Assembly: GCA_030630395.1 (NCBI GenBank)
Contig: DAOVNE010000018.1
Span: 1-12,364, forward strand
DNA length: 12,364 nucleotides
Source: Candidatus Eiseniibacteriota bacterium
GTDB taxonomy: Bacteria > Joyebacterota > Joyebacteria > Joyebacterales > Joyebacteraceae
Reading direction: 5' to 3'
Within the stretch, counting starts at the first letter, position 1. Each line of letters starts with the position of its first letter. The notes beneath the pieces are model-generated. The model was not told the origin of the DNA. It saw only the letters and a list, made by a program, of their open reading frames with translations, and did no database searches. A program made the translations under genes and the position numbers. Of the stretch, positions 1-6,679 are shown in pieces.

Positions 1-1167
1 AACAGCGCCGAAGATGCGCCCATCATCCGTCTTGTCGACCTGATCCTCGGGCAGGCGATCGCCGAACGCGCCACGGACATACACATCGAACCGACCGAGG
101 ACAGAGTCGTCGTCCGCTATCGAGTGGACGGAGTCCTCTACGATGCTCTGACACCCCCGAAGCAGTTCAGCGATGCCATCGTTGTTCGGATCAAGATCCT
201 GTCGGACATGAATGTGGCGGAGCGCCGGGTTCCGCTGGATGGTCGCTTCACGGTTCGTATCAAGAATCGGAGCGTCGACGTCAGGGTCTCATCTCTTCCG
301 ACGGTGTATGGCGAGAAAGTGGCAATGAGGCTTCTCGATCGGGCGGGGTTCTCAGGAGATCTCGGTCAGTTGGGCTTCGAGAAGGATACATTGGCGCTCT
401 TCCGAAAGGGGCTTTCGCGACCGTTCGGGATGGTGCTCATAAGCGGCCCCACGGGTTCCGGGAAGACGACGACGCTATACGGGGGTTTGAGCGAACTCGA
501 TCGCGAGGGGAAGAACATCACGACTCTTGAGGACCCGGTCGAATACCGCCTGAACCGCATCAACCAGGTCACCATCAACAACAAAGCTGGAATGACCTTT
601 GCAACTGGGTTGAGATCACTACTTCGCCAGGACCCGGACATCGTCATGGTAGGCGAGATCAGGGACCTGGAAACGGCGGAACTCGCCGTGAGGGCAGCGC
701 TGACCGGACATCTTGTACTGAGCACGGTGCACGCGAACGATGCGCCCTCAACGCTGACTCGGATGGTCGATATCGGGATTGAGCCGTATCTCGTGACAAG
801 TTCGGTCCACATGGTGATGGCGCAGCGGCTGATCAGACGGGTGGGCGAGAGCTGCAAGGAGTCGTACGAGCCGGATGCAGCCATCCTGGCCTCGCTCAGG
901 AGCGGTGAACTCGAAGACATCACGTTCTACCGCGGGAGTGGTTGCAAGCACTGCAACGGGCGTGGCTACAAAGGACGAATCGGAGTCTATGAGTTCATGC
1001 GGAACACACCGGAGATCACAGACTTGGTGTTGAACCACGAATCTGCGGATGCGATCAGAACCTTGGCCATCGAACAGGGAATGAGATCACTGAGGGATAG
1101 CGCATTCACGAAGGTGAAAGACGGTGTTACGACGCTCGAGGAAGCACTGAGTGCCGTGACCGAATAG
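1..1167 (+). CDS. pilB: Type IV pilus assembly / type II secretion ATPase PilB/GspE (5'-truncated by window edge)
   Basis: Hexameric cytoplasmic ATPase that powers pilin or pseudopilin polymerisation. The frame is open from base 1, so the start lies upstream; 388 residues are visible. They begin in the N2-type domain (DIHIEP near residue 28, VVVRYRVDGVLY at about 37-48). Then come Walker A GPTGSGKTT (149-157), the Asp box LEDPVEY (about 176-182), Walker B DIVMVGEIRD (213-222) and the His box TGHLVLSTVHAND (about 235-247). The C-terminal part carries the zinc-loop signature, but the first Cys of the usual CxxC-(n)-CxxC set is Gly (codon 844-846); Cys 285, 315 and 318 remain. The order with pilC and pilM-Q downstream favours a PilB role, but GspE of a secretion system cannot be excluded. 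The gene ends 12 bases before pilC. Confidence 0.95.
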   Translation, partial: NSAEDAPIIRLVDLILGQAIAERATDIHIEPTEDRVVVRYRVDGVLYDALTPPKQFSDAIVVRIKILSDMNVAERRVPLDGRFTVRIKNRSVDVRVSSLPTVYGEKVAMRLLDRAGFSGDLGQLGFEKDTLALFRKGLSRPFGMVLISGPTGSGKTTTLYGGLSELDREGKNITTLEDPVEYRLNRINQVTINNKAGMTFATGLRSLLRQDPDIVMVGEIRDLETAELAVRAALTGHLVLSTVHANDAPSTLTRMVDIGIEPYLVTSSVHMVMAQRLIRRVGESCKESYEPDAAILASLRSGELEDITFYRGSGCKHCNGRGYKGRIGVYEFMRNTPEITDLVLNHESADAIRTLAIEQGMRSLRDSAFTKVKDGVTTLEEALSAVTE

Positions 1168-1179
1168 AGGAGAAACACC

Positions 1180-2412
1180 GTGACTGATTTCGAGTATGTC
1201 GCCAGAAGTGCAGGAGGCGCGAGGATGTCGAGCGTGCTGAGTGCCGAGTCCGCACAGGCGGCCGCGGACATTCTTCATGCTCGAGGTCTCGTCGTACTCT
1301 CCATCAGGCGCGCAGGCCGGAGGATCGGAAGCAGACTGCTCGAGGGCGGCTCGTTCTTCACGAAGAGAGCGAAGGCGGCCAGCGTTTCGCTCGTGACCCG
1401 CCAGCTTGCGACAATGCTCCGGGCGGGGCTTACGCTCGCACGCGCTCTGCATGCGCTCTCCAAGGACGGCACGGACCCTGTCCTTTCCTCTTCGCTCAAG
1501 CGCGTGGCAAACGAGGTATCGGCAGGTGAGACATTCTCCGGCGCTCTGGCGCAGCATCCGGGGACATTCTCGACTCTCTACGTCAACCTGGTCCGGGCTG
1601 GAGAGGAGAGCGGTAACCTCGATGCAATCATGCTGCAGTTGGCCGAGTACCTGGATCGCGTTGAGGATATCAAGCGCAGAGTGAAGTCGGCGATGGCCTA
1701 TCCGGTCTTCTTGATCGGCTTCGTGATCCTGACATCTGCCCTCATCTTCCTCAAGATCATCCCGATGATGGCTGCCATCTACGCGAAGCTTGGCGTGGAT
1801 CTCCCCGTGCTGACCCAGACGGTGATCAGCGTCAGCAACTTCCTTGTCTCGCAGCTCTGGGTTACGGCAGCGGTGCTGATCTGCATGGTCATTGCGTGGA
1901 AGGTGCTCATGCGCAGGAAGTCAGGGCGACTCATGCTGGATACCATGATGATGCGCCTGCCGGTGGTGGGCGGGATCATTACGAAGGTCGTGATGGCGAA
2001 GTTCCTGCGGACCCTCGGTGTTCTCGTGGAGAGTGGCCTTCCCATCATCGAATCTCTCAGACTCTCCGGCGGAACAGCTGGAAGCAGCGTGATTACACAC
2101 GCAACAGAGAGGATGGTCGAGATGATATCGCGTGGCTCGAGCCTGTCGGCCGCATTCAAGGATCCCGATGTCTTCCCTGAGATAGTCGTCCAGATGGTGG
2201 GGACGGGTGAGGAGACAGGATCATTGAGTGAAATGCTGACGGAGATCGCGGGCTACTACGATGAGCAGAGCGCCACAGCAATCGATACGATCGCGTCGAT
2301 TATCGAGCCGGCCATGATCGTGATAGTCGGGGGGATGATCGGGTTTGTCGTGGTCGCGACATTCATGCCGATCTTCACCATGGGCCAGGCACTGAGGCGA
2401 GGCAGTTACTAG
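1180..2412 (+). CDS. pilC: Inner-membrane platform protein PilC/GspF
   Basis: Polytopic inner-membrane platform that couples the PilB/GspE ATPase to pilin insertion. The protein has 410 residues, the usual size. It shows the duplicated GspF domain: repeat 1 at about 67-190 with LVRAGEESGNLD (137-148), and repeat 2 at about 270-392 with the matching MVGTGEETGSLSEML (339-353). Predicted membrane helices lie at about 172-195, 216-243 and 373-399. The GTG start at 1180 is preceded by AGGAG at 1168-1172 with a good 7-base spacer, just past the pilB stop, so the two genes are probably translationally linked. The N-terminal FEYVARSAGG motif is typical of the family. PilC versus GspF is decided only by context (pilM-Q downstream). 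Confidence 0.95.
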   Translation: MTDFEYVARSAGGARMSSVLSAESAQAAADILHARGLVVLSIRRAGRRIGSRLLEGGSFFTKRAKAASVSLVTRQLATMLRAGLTLARALHALSKDGTDPVLSSSLKRVANEVSAGETFSGALAQHPGTFSTLYVNLVRAGEESGNLDAIMLQLAEYLDRVEDIKRRVKSAMAYPVFLIGFVILTSALIFLKIIPMMAAIYAKLGVDLPVLTQTVISVSNFLVSQLWVTAAVLICMVIAWKVLMRRKSGRLMLDTMMMRLPVVGGIITKVVMAKFLRTLGVLVESGLPIIESLRLSGGTAGSSVITHATERMVEMISRGSSLSAAFKDPDVFPEIVVQMVGTGEETGSLSEMLTEIAGYYDEQSATAIDTIASIIEPAMIVIVGGMIGFVVVATFMPIFTMGQALRRGSY

Positions 2413-2570
2413 CGAGTCACCCAAACAGGAGAGCAACTTGCAGAGGCGCATTAACGAGGGGGGAGTATCGAGAGAATCGTGAGACTTGCCGTGGGCATAG
2501 GCGCGGCAGGGAAGCAGTAGGGAAGTAGGAGTGGCAGAGTAGGTATAGACGCAGTCATTGGAGGCAGATG
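2413..2570 (+). promoter_or_regulatory. Purine-rich leader/possible promoter region ahead of the pilin gene
   Basis: This is the longest gap inside the operon (158 bases). Its 3' half is strikingly purine-rich, with AGGGAAG at 2508-2514 and again at 2519-2525, 11 bases apart, followed by more GGAG/GTAGG units. It ends in GGAGG at 2560-2564. I find no convincing sigma-70 or sigma-54 promoter. A separate pilin promoter or mRNA leader is inferred only from the gap and the expected high expression of pilins. Confidence 0.3.
2560..2564 (+). promoter_or_regulatory. Ribosome binding site deciding the pilin start
   Basis: GGAGG lies 6 bases before the ATG at 2571 but only 3 bases before the ATG at 2568. 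This favours the second of the two adjacent ATG codons as the true start. Confidence 0.6.
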
Positions 2571-2990
2571 ATGTTCAAGCTCAAGAACCAGAAGGGTTTC
2601 ACCCTGATGGAGCTCATGGTAGTCGTGATTATCGTTATGGTGCTCGCCGGTATCGGTGTGCCCGTCTACATGAACTACATCAAGGAAGGCAAGAAGTCGG
2701 AGTCTTACGCCGTCATCGACGCGATCACTTCCGGCTCGAAGGTCTACTTCCAGAAGAACGGAACGTACGTAGGTGGAACGATCGCCAAGTTCCTGGCCAC
2801 CGAGGATGTCGGTAACGCGCAGTACTTCACGTACGCGCTCGGAACCCTCTCGGCTGCTGGATATGTGACCACGGCTACGGAGGCCGGTTCCTGGGCTCCG
2901 AGCAACGCCAAGATCATCTGGACGCAGAGCGGCGCCGTCGGCGCCAATGGCGATCCGGGAACGGGCGTGTTCACGGAGTCAGGCTGGTAG
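2571..2990 (+). CDS. Type IV prepilin (major pilin-like or GspG-like pseudopilin)
   Basis: Prepilin of 139 residues, probably the main subunit of the filament. The 9-residue leader MFKLKNQKG ends in the Gly cut by prepilin peptidase; the mature chain starts FTLMELMVVV with Phe at +1 and the conserved Glu at +5 (residue 14). A hydrophobic helix runs to about residue 34, followed by the usual amphipathic stretch and a KVYFQKNGTY motif common in pilins. The mature protein would be 130 residues, close to GspG/short PilA size, but the GspG calcium-loop signature is not evident and there is no Cys, so no C-terminal disulfide loop. A start at 2568 adds one Met. The gene stands between pilC and two minor prepilin genes and is followed by a strong hairpin. 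Whether it builds a true pilus or a secretion pseudopilus cannot be read from sequence. Confidence 0.92.
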   Translation: MFKLKNQKGFTLMELMVVVIIVMVLAGIGVPVYMNYIKEGKKSESYAVIDAITSGSKVYFQKNGTYVGGTIAKFLATEDVGNAQYFTYALGTLSAAGYVTTATEAGSWAPSNAKIIWTQSGAVGANGDPGTGVFTESGW

Positions 2991-3003
2991 CGTTGGTAGG
3001 GTT

Positions 3004-3031
3004 GCCTGGGTCGTCATGTGACGGCCCAGGC
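3004..3031 (+). terminator. Strong hairpin after the pilin gene (possible partial terminator or mRNA stabiliser)
   Basis: The arms GCCTGGGTCGTCA (3004-3016) and TGACGGCCCAGGC (3019-3031) pair over 13 positions with a single G-U wobble; in practice this is a 12-bp stem with a 4-base loop. It starts 13 bases after the pilin stop. The tail CGCCTTCCCTTT is pyrimidine-rich but not a clean U-tract, so termination would be partial. It may make the pilin transcript more abundant than the downstream genes. Confidence 0.55.
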
Positions 3032-3070
3032 GCCTTCCCTTTCGAGACGGCGAGAGAGATGTGAGAAAAC

Positions 3071-3075
3071 GGAGG
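3071..3075 (+). promoter_or_regulatory. Ribosome binding site deciding the PilV-like start
   Basis: GGAGG sits 9 bases before the GTG at 3085. The longer frame would begin at the GTG at 3061, which has only a weak GAGAGA upstream. Starting at 3085 gives a 10-residue leader of typical prepilin length. Confidence 0.6.
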
Positions 3076-3084
3076 TCCGGGATC

Positions 3085-3549
3085 GTGCAGAGAGTGATTC
3101 AGAACGAGCGAGGCTTCAGCCTCATGGAGAACATGGTCGCGCTGGTCGTCTTCTCCATAGTCATCATCTTTCTCTACCAGATGTTGTTCAGTGGGCGAAT
3201 GCTCGTTGAGACCGGTGGAGAGAGACGGATGGCTCTGAAGTTGGCCGAACTCAAGATGGAACAACTCATGGACGCCGGCTACACCTCGCAGGGTGCGGAT
3301 GGTGACTGGACGAGCATCAACATGACGGTGGGCAATCACCCGATGATCGATCCGTCCGTGCTGATGGACGACAGGGGTACTCTGGATACGCAGGATGATC
3401 TGATCGGAAACATGACGTGGACCGTCGCGGACACTACGTGGTCAGGCGGAGGAGTGACTACGCAGTGCAAGATAGTGCGTGTCTCAGTCGAGTGGCCCAG
3501 GATCTGCCCGAACGACAACGTGTGGCTCTCGACGTTCGTTGCTCCCTAA
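3085..3549 (+). CDS. PilV-like minor prepilin
   Basis: Minor pilin/pseudopilin of 154 residues. The leader MQRVIQNERG is cut after Gly10, giving a mature FSLMENMVALVVFSI start with Phe at +1 and Glu at +5 (residue 15), followed by a hydrophobic helix to about residue 34. LAELKMEQLMDAGY (about 53-66) is the segment usually seen as A-x-x-x-A-E-x-x-x-E-x-L in PilV/GspI proteins, and IVRVSVEWP near 130-138 matches the conserved C-terminal strand. Cys128 and Cys141 could form a disulfide. The start at GTG 3085 was chosen from its RBS; GTG 3061 would add 8 residues. The stop codon TAA (3547-3549) shares its last base with an ATG (TAATG), suggesting coupled translation into the next gene. Minor prepilins of this kind are thought to prime filament assembly. 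Confidence 0.85.
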   Translation: MQRVIQNERGFSLMENMVALVVFSIVIIFLYQMLFSGRMLVETGGERRMALKLAELKMEQLMDAGYTSQGADGDWTSINMTVGNHPMIDPSVLMDDRGTLDTQDDLIGNMTWTVADTTWSGGGVTTQCKIVRVSVEWPRICPNDNVWLSTFVAP

Positions 3550-3587
3550 TGGAAGCGAAGATGAGGTCCCGAAATGACACTCTCTGA
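3549..3587 (+). other. Out-of-frame prepilin-leader-like mini reading frame overlapping pilV end and pilW-like start
   Basis: The ATG overlapping the pilV-like stop (TAATG) opens a 12-codon frame, MEAKMRSRNDTL, then TGA at 3585-3587. Its first 8 residues look like a basic prepilin leader. The frame that carries the TLSEVMIG pilin helix is offset by one base, so leader and helix are not joined as the sequence stands. This could mark a frameshift or be coincidence. Confidence 0.4.
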
Positions 3588-4023
3588 AGTGATGATAGGT
3601 TCTCTCTTGGCCGGGTTCATCATCCTGGCGGCGGTCTCGATGTATGTGAATTCGATCGAGACCTGGGATCACACCGCGGCCAGGCTGAACCTGCAGCGTG
3701 AAGCGAGTCTCGTCGTAGAGGGAATGATGGACGAGATCCGCGAGAGCAGCCATGTGGTCGTCACCAATCCAGGAAGAGTGAGCCTCTACCGGCGCACTAC
3801 AGGATCGGACAGCCTCATGAATGTCTACTCGTACGCCGGAACACAGCTCACGAATCAGTCAGGCGTTGTGTTGCTCGACGGCGTCGCCGCTCTGACTTTC
3901 GTCACCCCGAATCAGAAGAAGCTGACGATCGACGTGAGGCTTGAGGACGACATGGGAACCAGCGGTCTCTCTGAGGACGATCAGGGCATCCACATCGAAG
4001 CGGTTGCCGTCTGTCGCAACTAG
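3574..4023 (+). CDS. PilW-like minor prepilin lacking an in-frame leader
   Basis: Type IV pilin-like protein of 149 residues. The N-terminus MTLSEVMIGSLLAGFIIL is exactly the mature start of a minor pilin: Met at +1, Glu at +5, hydrophobic helix to about residue 24. It is followed by ARLNLQREASLVVEGMMDEI (35-54), the amphipathic segment typical of PilW/GspJ proteins. The body ends IEAVAVCRN. In this frame the codon order upstream is TGA (3562-3564), GGT, CCC, GAA, ATG, so no start codon and no cleavage-site Gly can precede the +1 Met. GAGG at 3563-3566 lies 7 bases before ATG 3574 and could serve as its RBS. Either the gene lost its leader by an indel or sequence error, or the protein is made without one. 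A function as a pilus-tip minor pilin is inferred from family and position. Confidence 0.72.
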   Translation: MTLSEVMIGSLLAGFIILAAVSMYVNSIETWDHTAARLNLQREASLVVEGMMDEIRESSHVVVTNPGRVSLYRRTTGSDSLMNVYSYAGTQLTNQSGVVLLDGVAALTFVTPNQKKLTIDVRLEDDMGTSGLSEDDQGIHIEAVAVCRN

Positions 4024-4050
4024 AGATCCAGTCAATCGCGAGGAGGAAAC

Positions 4051-4992
4051 ATGTTCACCGGCTCGAGGCGCATTGTCACGGGCGTTGATATCGGGAGTTC
4101 CAGCGTGAAGGTCGTTCGCCTCACGCACGGGCGTGGTGCGAGCGAACTCCTCGGCGCGGCCATTGCGGAGATTCAGGGCGCCGGAAAGCCCGATCTCTCA
4201 CAGGACGATGCCAGATCAGCCACCGTTGACGCAATTGAGAGGGCCTTCGCCGGGTTGGGCATCGAGCCGCAGAAGGCGGGAACGATAGTGAGTTCCGTTG
4301 GCGGCACCAACGTCAGTGTGAAGCACGTGGAGTTCCCAAAGATGACCGACAGTGAGCTTTCGGAGTCGGCCACGTGGGAATCAAAGAAGCACATACCCTT
4401 TGACGCGACGGGGGCGGACATCACGTGTGCGCGCCTCAAGCGTGGCGAATCCGACGGCCAGGATAGCATGCACGTTCTGCTCGCCGCCGCATATGAGGGG
4501 ACCGTGGATGAACACGTGGCGCTTCTTGCCGAAGTCGGTGCGGAGCCGGCGGTGGTCGATCTCACAACTCTGGCGCTTCTGAACGAAGTCGATGCTGAGG
4601 GACTCCTGAACGGCGAAGCAGTGGCTGTGCTTGAGCTGGGGCAGTCATTCGCTCATCTCTCGGTGTACGCCGCGGGGGGGCTACTTCTCTCTCGATCGAT
4701 TCCGATAGCCAGTACCGAGGACGCATGGGTAGAGCACGTCCTGACGGAGGTTCGCTTCTCTCTGGCCTTCTACAACAATGAGACTGGGAAGAAGGGGATC
4801 GAAGCCGTCTACCTCTCCGGAGGACGTGCGCTCGATGAGAGCGTTCGAAAACGCTTCGAGAAGGACCTCGGGGTCGATGTGAAGCTCCTGGACCCCTTGG
4901 GATCGATCGCGTCGCGCGACATTGATGTAGAGGAACTGAGGGCGCAGAGTGCGAGGTTCGCGTTGGCCATGGGATTGGCGAGGAGGAGGTAG
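4051..4992 (+). CDS. pilM: Type IV pilus assembly protein PilM (actin-like ATPase)
   Basis: Cytoplasmic actin/FtsA-fold protein that binds the N-terminus of PilN and links the ATPase side to the PilNO complex. It has 313 residues, somewhat shorter than many PilMs (about 350). The phosphate-1 motif VDIGSSSVKVV is at 12-22, SSVGGTNVSVKHVEFP at about 81-96, and the KHIPFD element at 113-118. The phosphate-2 region VLELGQSFAHLSVY (193-206) has Glu where the family normally has Asp and lacks the usual Thr/Ser contact. The adenosine motif VYLSGGRALDES is at 253-264. A strong RBS, AGGAGG at 4041-4046, lies 4 bases before the ATG. Three bases separate its stop from pilN, which fits co-translation of interacting partners. 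Confidence 0.93.
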   Translation: MFTGSRRIVTGVDIGSSSVKVVRLTHGRGASELLGAAIAEIQGAGKPDLSQDDARSATVDAIERAFAGLGIEPQKAGTIVSSVGGTNVSVKHVEFPKMTDSELSESATWESKKHIPFDATGADITCARLKRGESDGQDSMHVLLAAAYEGTVDEHVALLAEVGAEPAVVDLTTLALLNEVDAEGLLNGEAVAVLELGQSFAHLSVYAAGGLLLSRSIPIASTEDAWVEHVLTEVRFSLAFYNNETGKKGIEAVYLSGGRALDESVRKRFEKDLGVDVKLLDPLGSIASRDIDVEELRAQSARFALAMGLARRR

Positions 4993-4995
4993 ATC

Positions 4996-5625
4996 ATGCG
5001 GTTTGAGCTCAACATCTACCGTCTCGGCAGGGAGCGGCATCGCGAAGCGATGGCCCATGCCCGTTCCCTTGGCATGATCATCCTCTTCTCGGGCTTGAGT
5101 CTCGCAATGCTCGTGATCTACTCGCAGGCAGTCTGGTCTACCGTGAAGGGTCTTGATGTCGCGCAGGCTCGTCTTGAAGGAGTCGAGCAGGCCTTCGAGG
5201 CGGCAACTGCCGAAGGTGCCGGCCTCACGTCAGACGAACTGATGCTCCTCAAAGATCGTGCAGCACAGGTCCCTTGGAGCAGCGTGCTCCGTCGGGTCGG
5301 GGAACTCGCTCCGTCCGACACATGGTACATGCGGCTCTCGCTGATCGAGGGCTCCGCGCTCAATGAAGCAGGGCAAGAGGGGACATTCCACATATTCGGT
5401 ATCGTCAAGGCGAAGGGGCGCGACGAAAGCGTCACCGAACTCATGAGCTTCGTGGATACGCTGCGGGCTGACCCGGAGCTCAGTCAGTACTTCCAGGATG
5501 CGAAGCTTGTGACGATGCGGTGGGAAGGTGATATCGACAACGCAGTACTGGAGGGTCTGTCCTTTGAGGCGGTCCTCAGCCTTCAGGGCCCGATAGAATC
5601 AGAGGTGGACTATGACGAGGCGTGA
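4996..5625 (+). CDS. pilN: Type IV pilus assembly protein PilN
   Basis: Bitopic inner-membrane protein of 209 residues. A short cytoplasmic N-terminus, MRFELNIYRL, corresponds to the conserved INLLP-type PilM-binding segment, here LNIYRL. One membrane helix follows at about 24-44. A periplasmic coiled-coil stretch at about 50-75 leads to a ferredoxin-like domain with VPWSSVLRRVGELAPSDTWY (about 92-111), the usual PilN core motif. An RBS-like AGGAGGAGG (4981-4989) lies in the 3' end of pilM, 6 bases before the ATG. The last 14 bases overlap the start of pilO in another frame, which suggests coupled production of the PilN/PilO heterodimer. The acidic tail (ESEVDYDEA) is encoded in the overlap and just before it. 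Confidence 0.9.
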   Translation: MRFELNIYRLGRERHREAMAHARSLGMIILFSGLSLAMLVIYSQAVWSTVKGLDVAQARLEGVEQAFEAATAEGAGLTSDELMLLKDRAAQVPWSSVLRRVGELAPSDTWYMRLSLIEGSALNEAGQEGTFHIFGIVKAKGRDESVTELMSFVDTLRADPELSQYFQDAKLVTMRWEGDIDNAVLEGLSFEAVLSLQGPIESEVDYDEA

Positions 5626-6121
5626 CAGGATTGGAATGGCGATTCCGCTCATCGTACTTGCTCTCGTCATCCTACTGAATCTGGTGGTTCAGAGGCCGCG
5701 GTGGAACGAGATGATCTCGCTCACCGGAGAGATCGCGCGGGCGGAGATGGCTCTCTCGGAGGTTCTCGAGACTGAGGTGAACCTCGAAGATGCCCGGATC
5801 TATCTGCCGGCAAGGATCGACGGAGACATGCCGGCCGATCAGCGTTTTCTAGCGAGTATCAGCACAGAGATGGCCAAGCTCGGTCTGTCGCTCATCCAGC
5901 TCGAACCGAAGACTGACATACCTGCAGTCGGCAGCTACCGCCAGAGATCGTATCTGGTTGAATTCGAAGGAAGCTACGACTCAGCCGCGCAGTTCCTTGA
6001 GTATCTGGAGAACGTACCGGAGATGGTCGCACTGACCTCTCTGGACGTGAGATCGAACCGAGTGGTGGCGGCAGGCAGCGGCCACCGCACGCTCGTCGTG
6101 TTCGAAGTCACGGGTTACTGA
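5612..6121 (+). CDS. pilO: Type IV pilus assembly protein PilO
   Basis: Bitopic inner-membrane partner of PilN, 169 residues. It has a basic start (MTRRDR), one membrane helix at about 9-27, then a coiled-coil stretch (about 30-60). A periplasmic ferredoxin-like domain includes YLPARIDGDMPADQRFLASI (about 64-83), matching the conserved LP...FL segment of PilO, and SYLVEFEGSYDSAAQFLEYL (113-132). The ATG at 5612 lies inside the end of pilN. AGAGG at 5601-5605 lies 6 bases upstream and supports this start. In known T4P systems PilO dimerises with PilN and contacts PilP. The order pilM-N-O-P-Q is the classic one and makes the assignment secure despite low expected sequence identity. Confidence 0.9.
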   Translation: MTRRDRIGMAIPLIVLALVILLNLVVQRPRWNEMISLTGEIARAEMALSEVLETEVNLEDARIYLPARIDGDMPADQRFLASISTEMAKLGLSLIQLEPKTDIPAVGSYRQRSYLVEFEGSYDSAAQFLEYLENVPEMVALTSLDVRSNRVVAAGSGHRTLVVFEVTGY

Positions 6122-6164
6122 ACCGCGACCGAGTCTGACCGAAGGATCGGGGGATGGAATCACC

Positions 6165-6659
6165 ATGAAGACCCATCACGTAGTAATCATGATCCTGGCC
6201 ACCGTCAGCACCATCTACATAGGTGCGGGTGTCGCCGCGAAGAGTCGCGGTGTCTCGGGCACGGTAGGGAGGCTCGTGAGCGAGGAGCGGGCGGGGATGG
6301 AAGTCGAAAGGGAGGATCTGTCGGAGCTTCTGGATGACTTGAGGAGCGTCCGGACAGATGCTGAGATGACGGAGGAGACGGTCACGGGTCGTGATCCGAT
6401 GGTTCCGAAAGAGAAGAAGCGGAGCGCGCCGAGGTCCGAGCCGACAACTCCGTCTAAACCGAGTCGTCCGGGAGTTGTGGTGACGGCTCTAGTGATCGAC
6501 AGCAGTCCGATGGCAATCGTCGAAACCGGAGGCCGCAGCATCAGTGTGAGAGTAGGAGACACCGTGAACGGCGGCAAGGTAACGGAGATCACGAGTGACG
6601 GCGTGGTTGTTGACTATGATGGAACCACGCGTACGTACTCGTATCCAGCGGGCAAGTGA
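6165..6659 (+). CDS. pilP: PilP/GspC-like inner-membrane protein
   Basis: Protein of 164 residues with one N-terminal hydrophobic segment at about 5-25 and no lipobox Cys, so it is anchored like GspC rather than as a classical PilP lipoprotein. An acidic, helical periplasmic stretch (about 36-72) is followed by GRDPMVP (75-81), a variant of the RDPF signature of PilP. Then comes a Lys/Pro/Ser-rich linker to about 102 and a small beta domain (about 104-160) containing ALVIDSSPMAIVETGG and ISVRVGDTVNGGKVTEI, the homology-region fold shared by PilP and GspC. It would link the PilNO complex to the N-domains of the secretin encoded next. The RBS is weak (GGGGGA at 6149-6154, 10 bases away). The assignment rests on these motifs plus its place between pilO and pilQ. 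Confidence 0.8.
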   Translation: MKTHHVVIMILATVSTIYIGAGVAAKSRGVSGTVGRLVSEERAGMEVEREDLSELLDDLRSVRTDAEMTEETVTGRDPMVPKEKKRSAPRSEPTTPSKPSRPGVVVTALVIDSSPMAIVETGGRSISVRVGDTVNGGKVTEITSDGVVVDYDGTTRTYSYPAGK

Positions 6660-6663
6660 GACA

Positions 6664-6668
6664 GGAGG
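6664..6668 (+). promoter_or_regulatory. Ribosome binding site deciding the secretin start
   Basis: GGAGG lies 11 bases before ATG 6680. That start gives a clean signal peptide. The longer frame from GTG 6656 overlaps the pilP stop and would put a polar 8-residue extension in front of the signal peptide. Confidence 0.55.
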
Positions 6669-6679
6669 GAACACAGAAG

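Noticed and set aside
2413..2570. Possible sigma-54 promoter for the pilin gene
   Set aside because: TGGCA occurs at 2532-2536, but no GC-containing -12 element stands at the required spacing.
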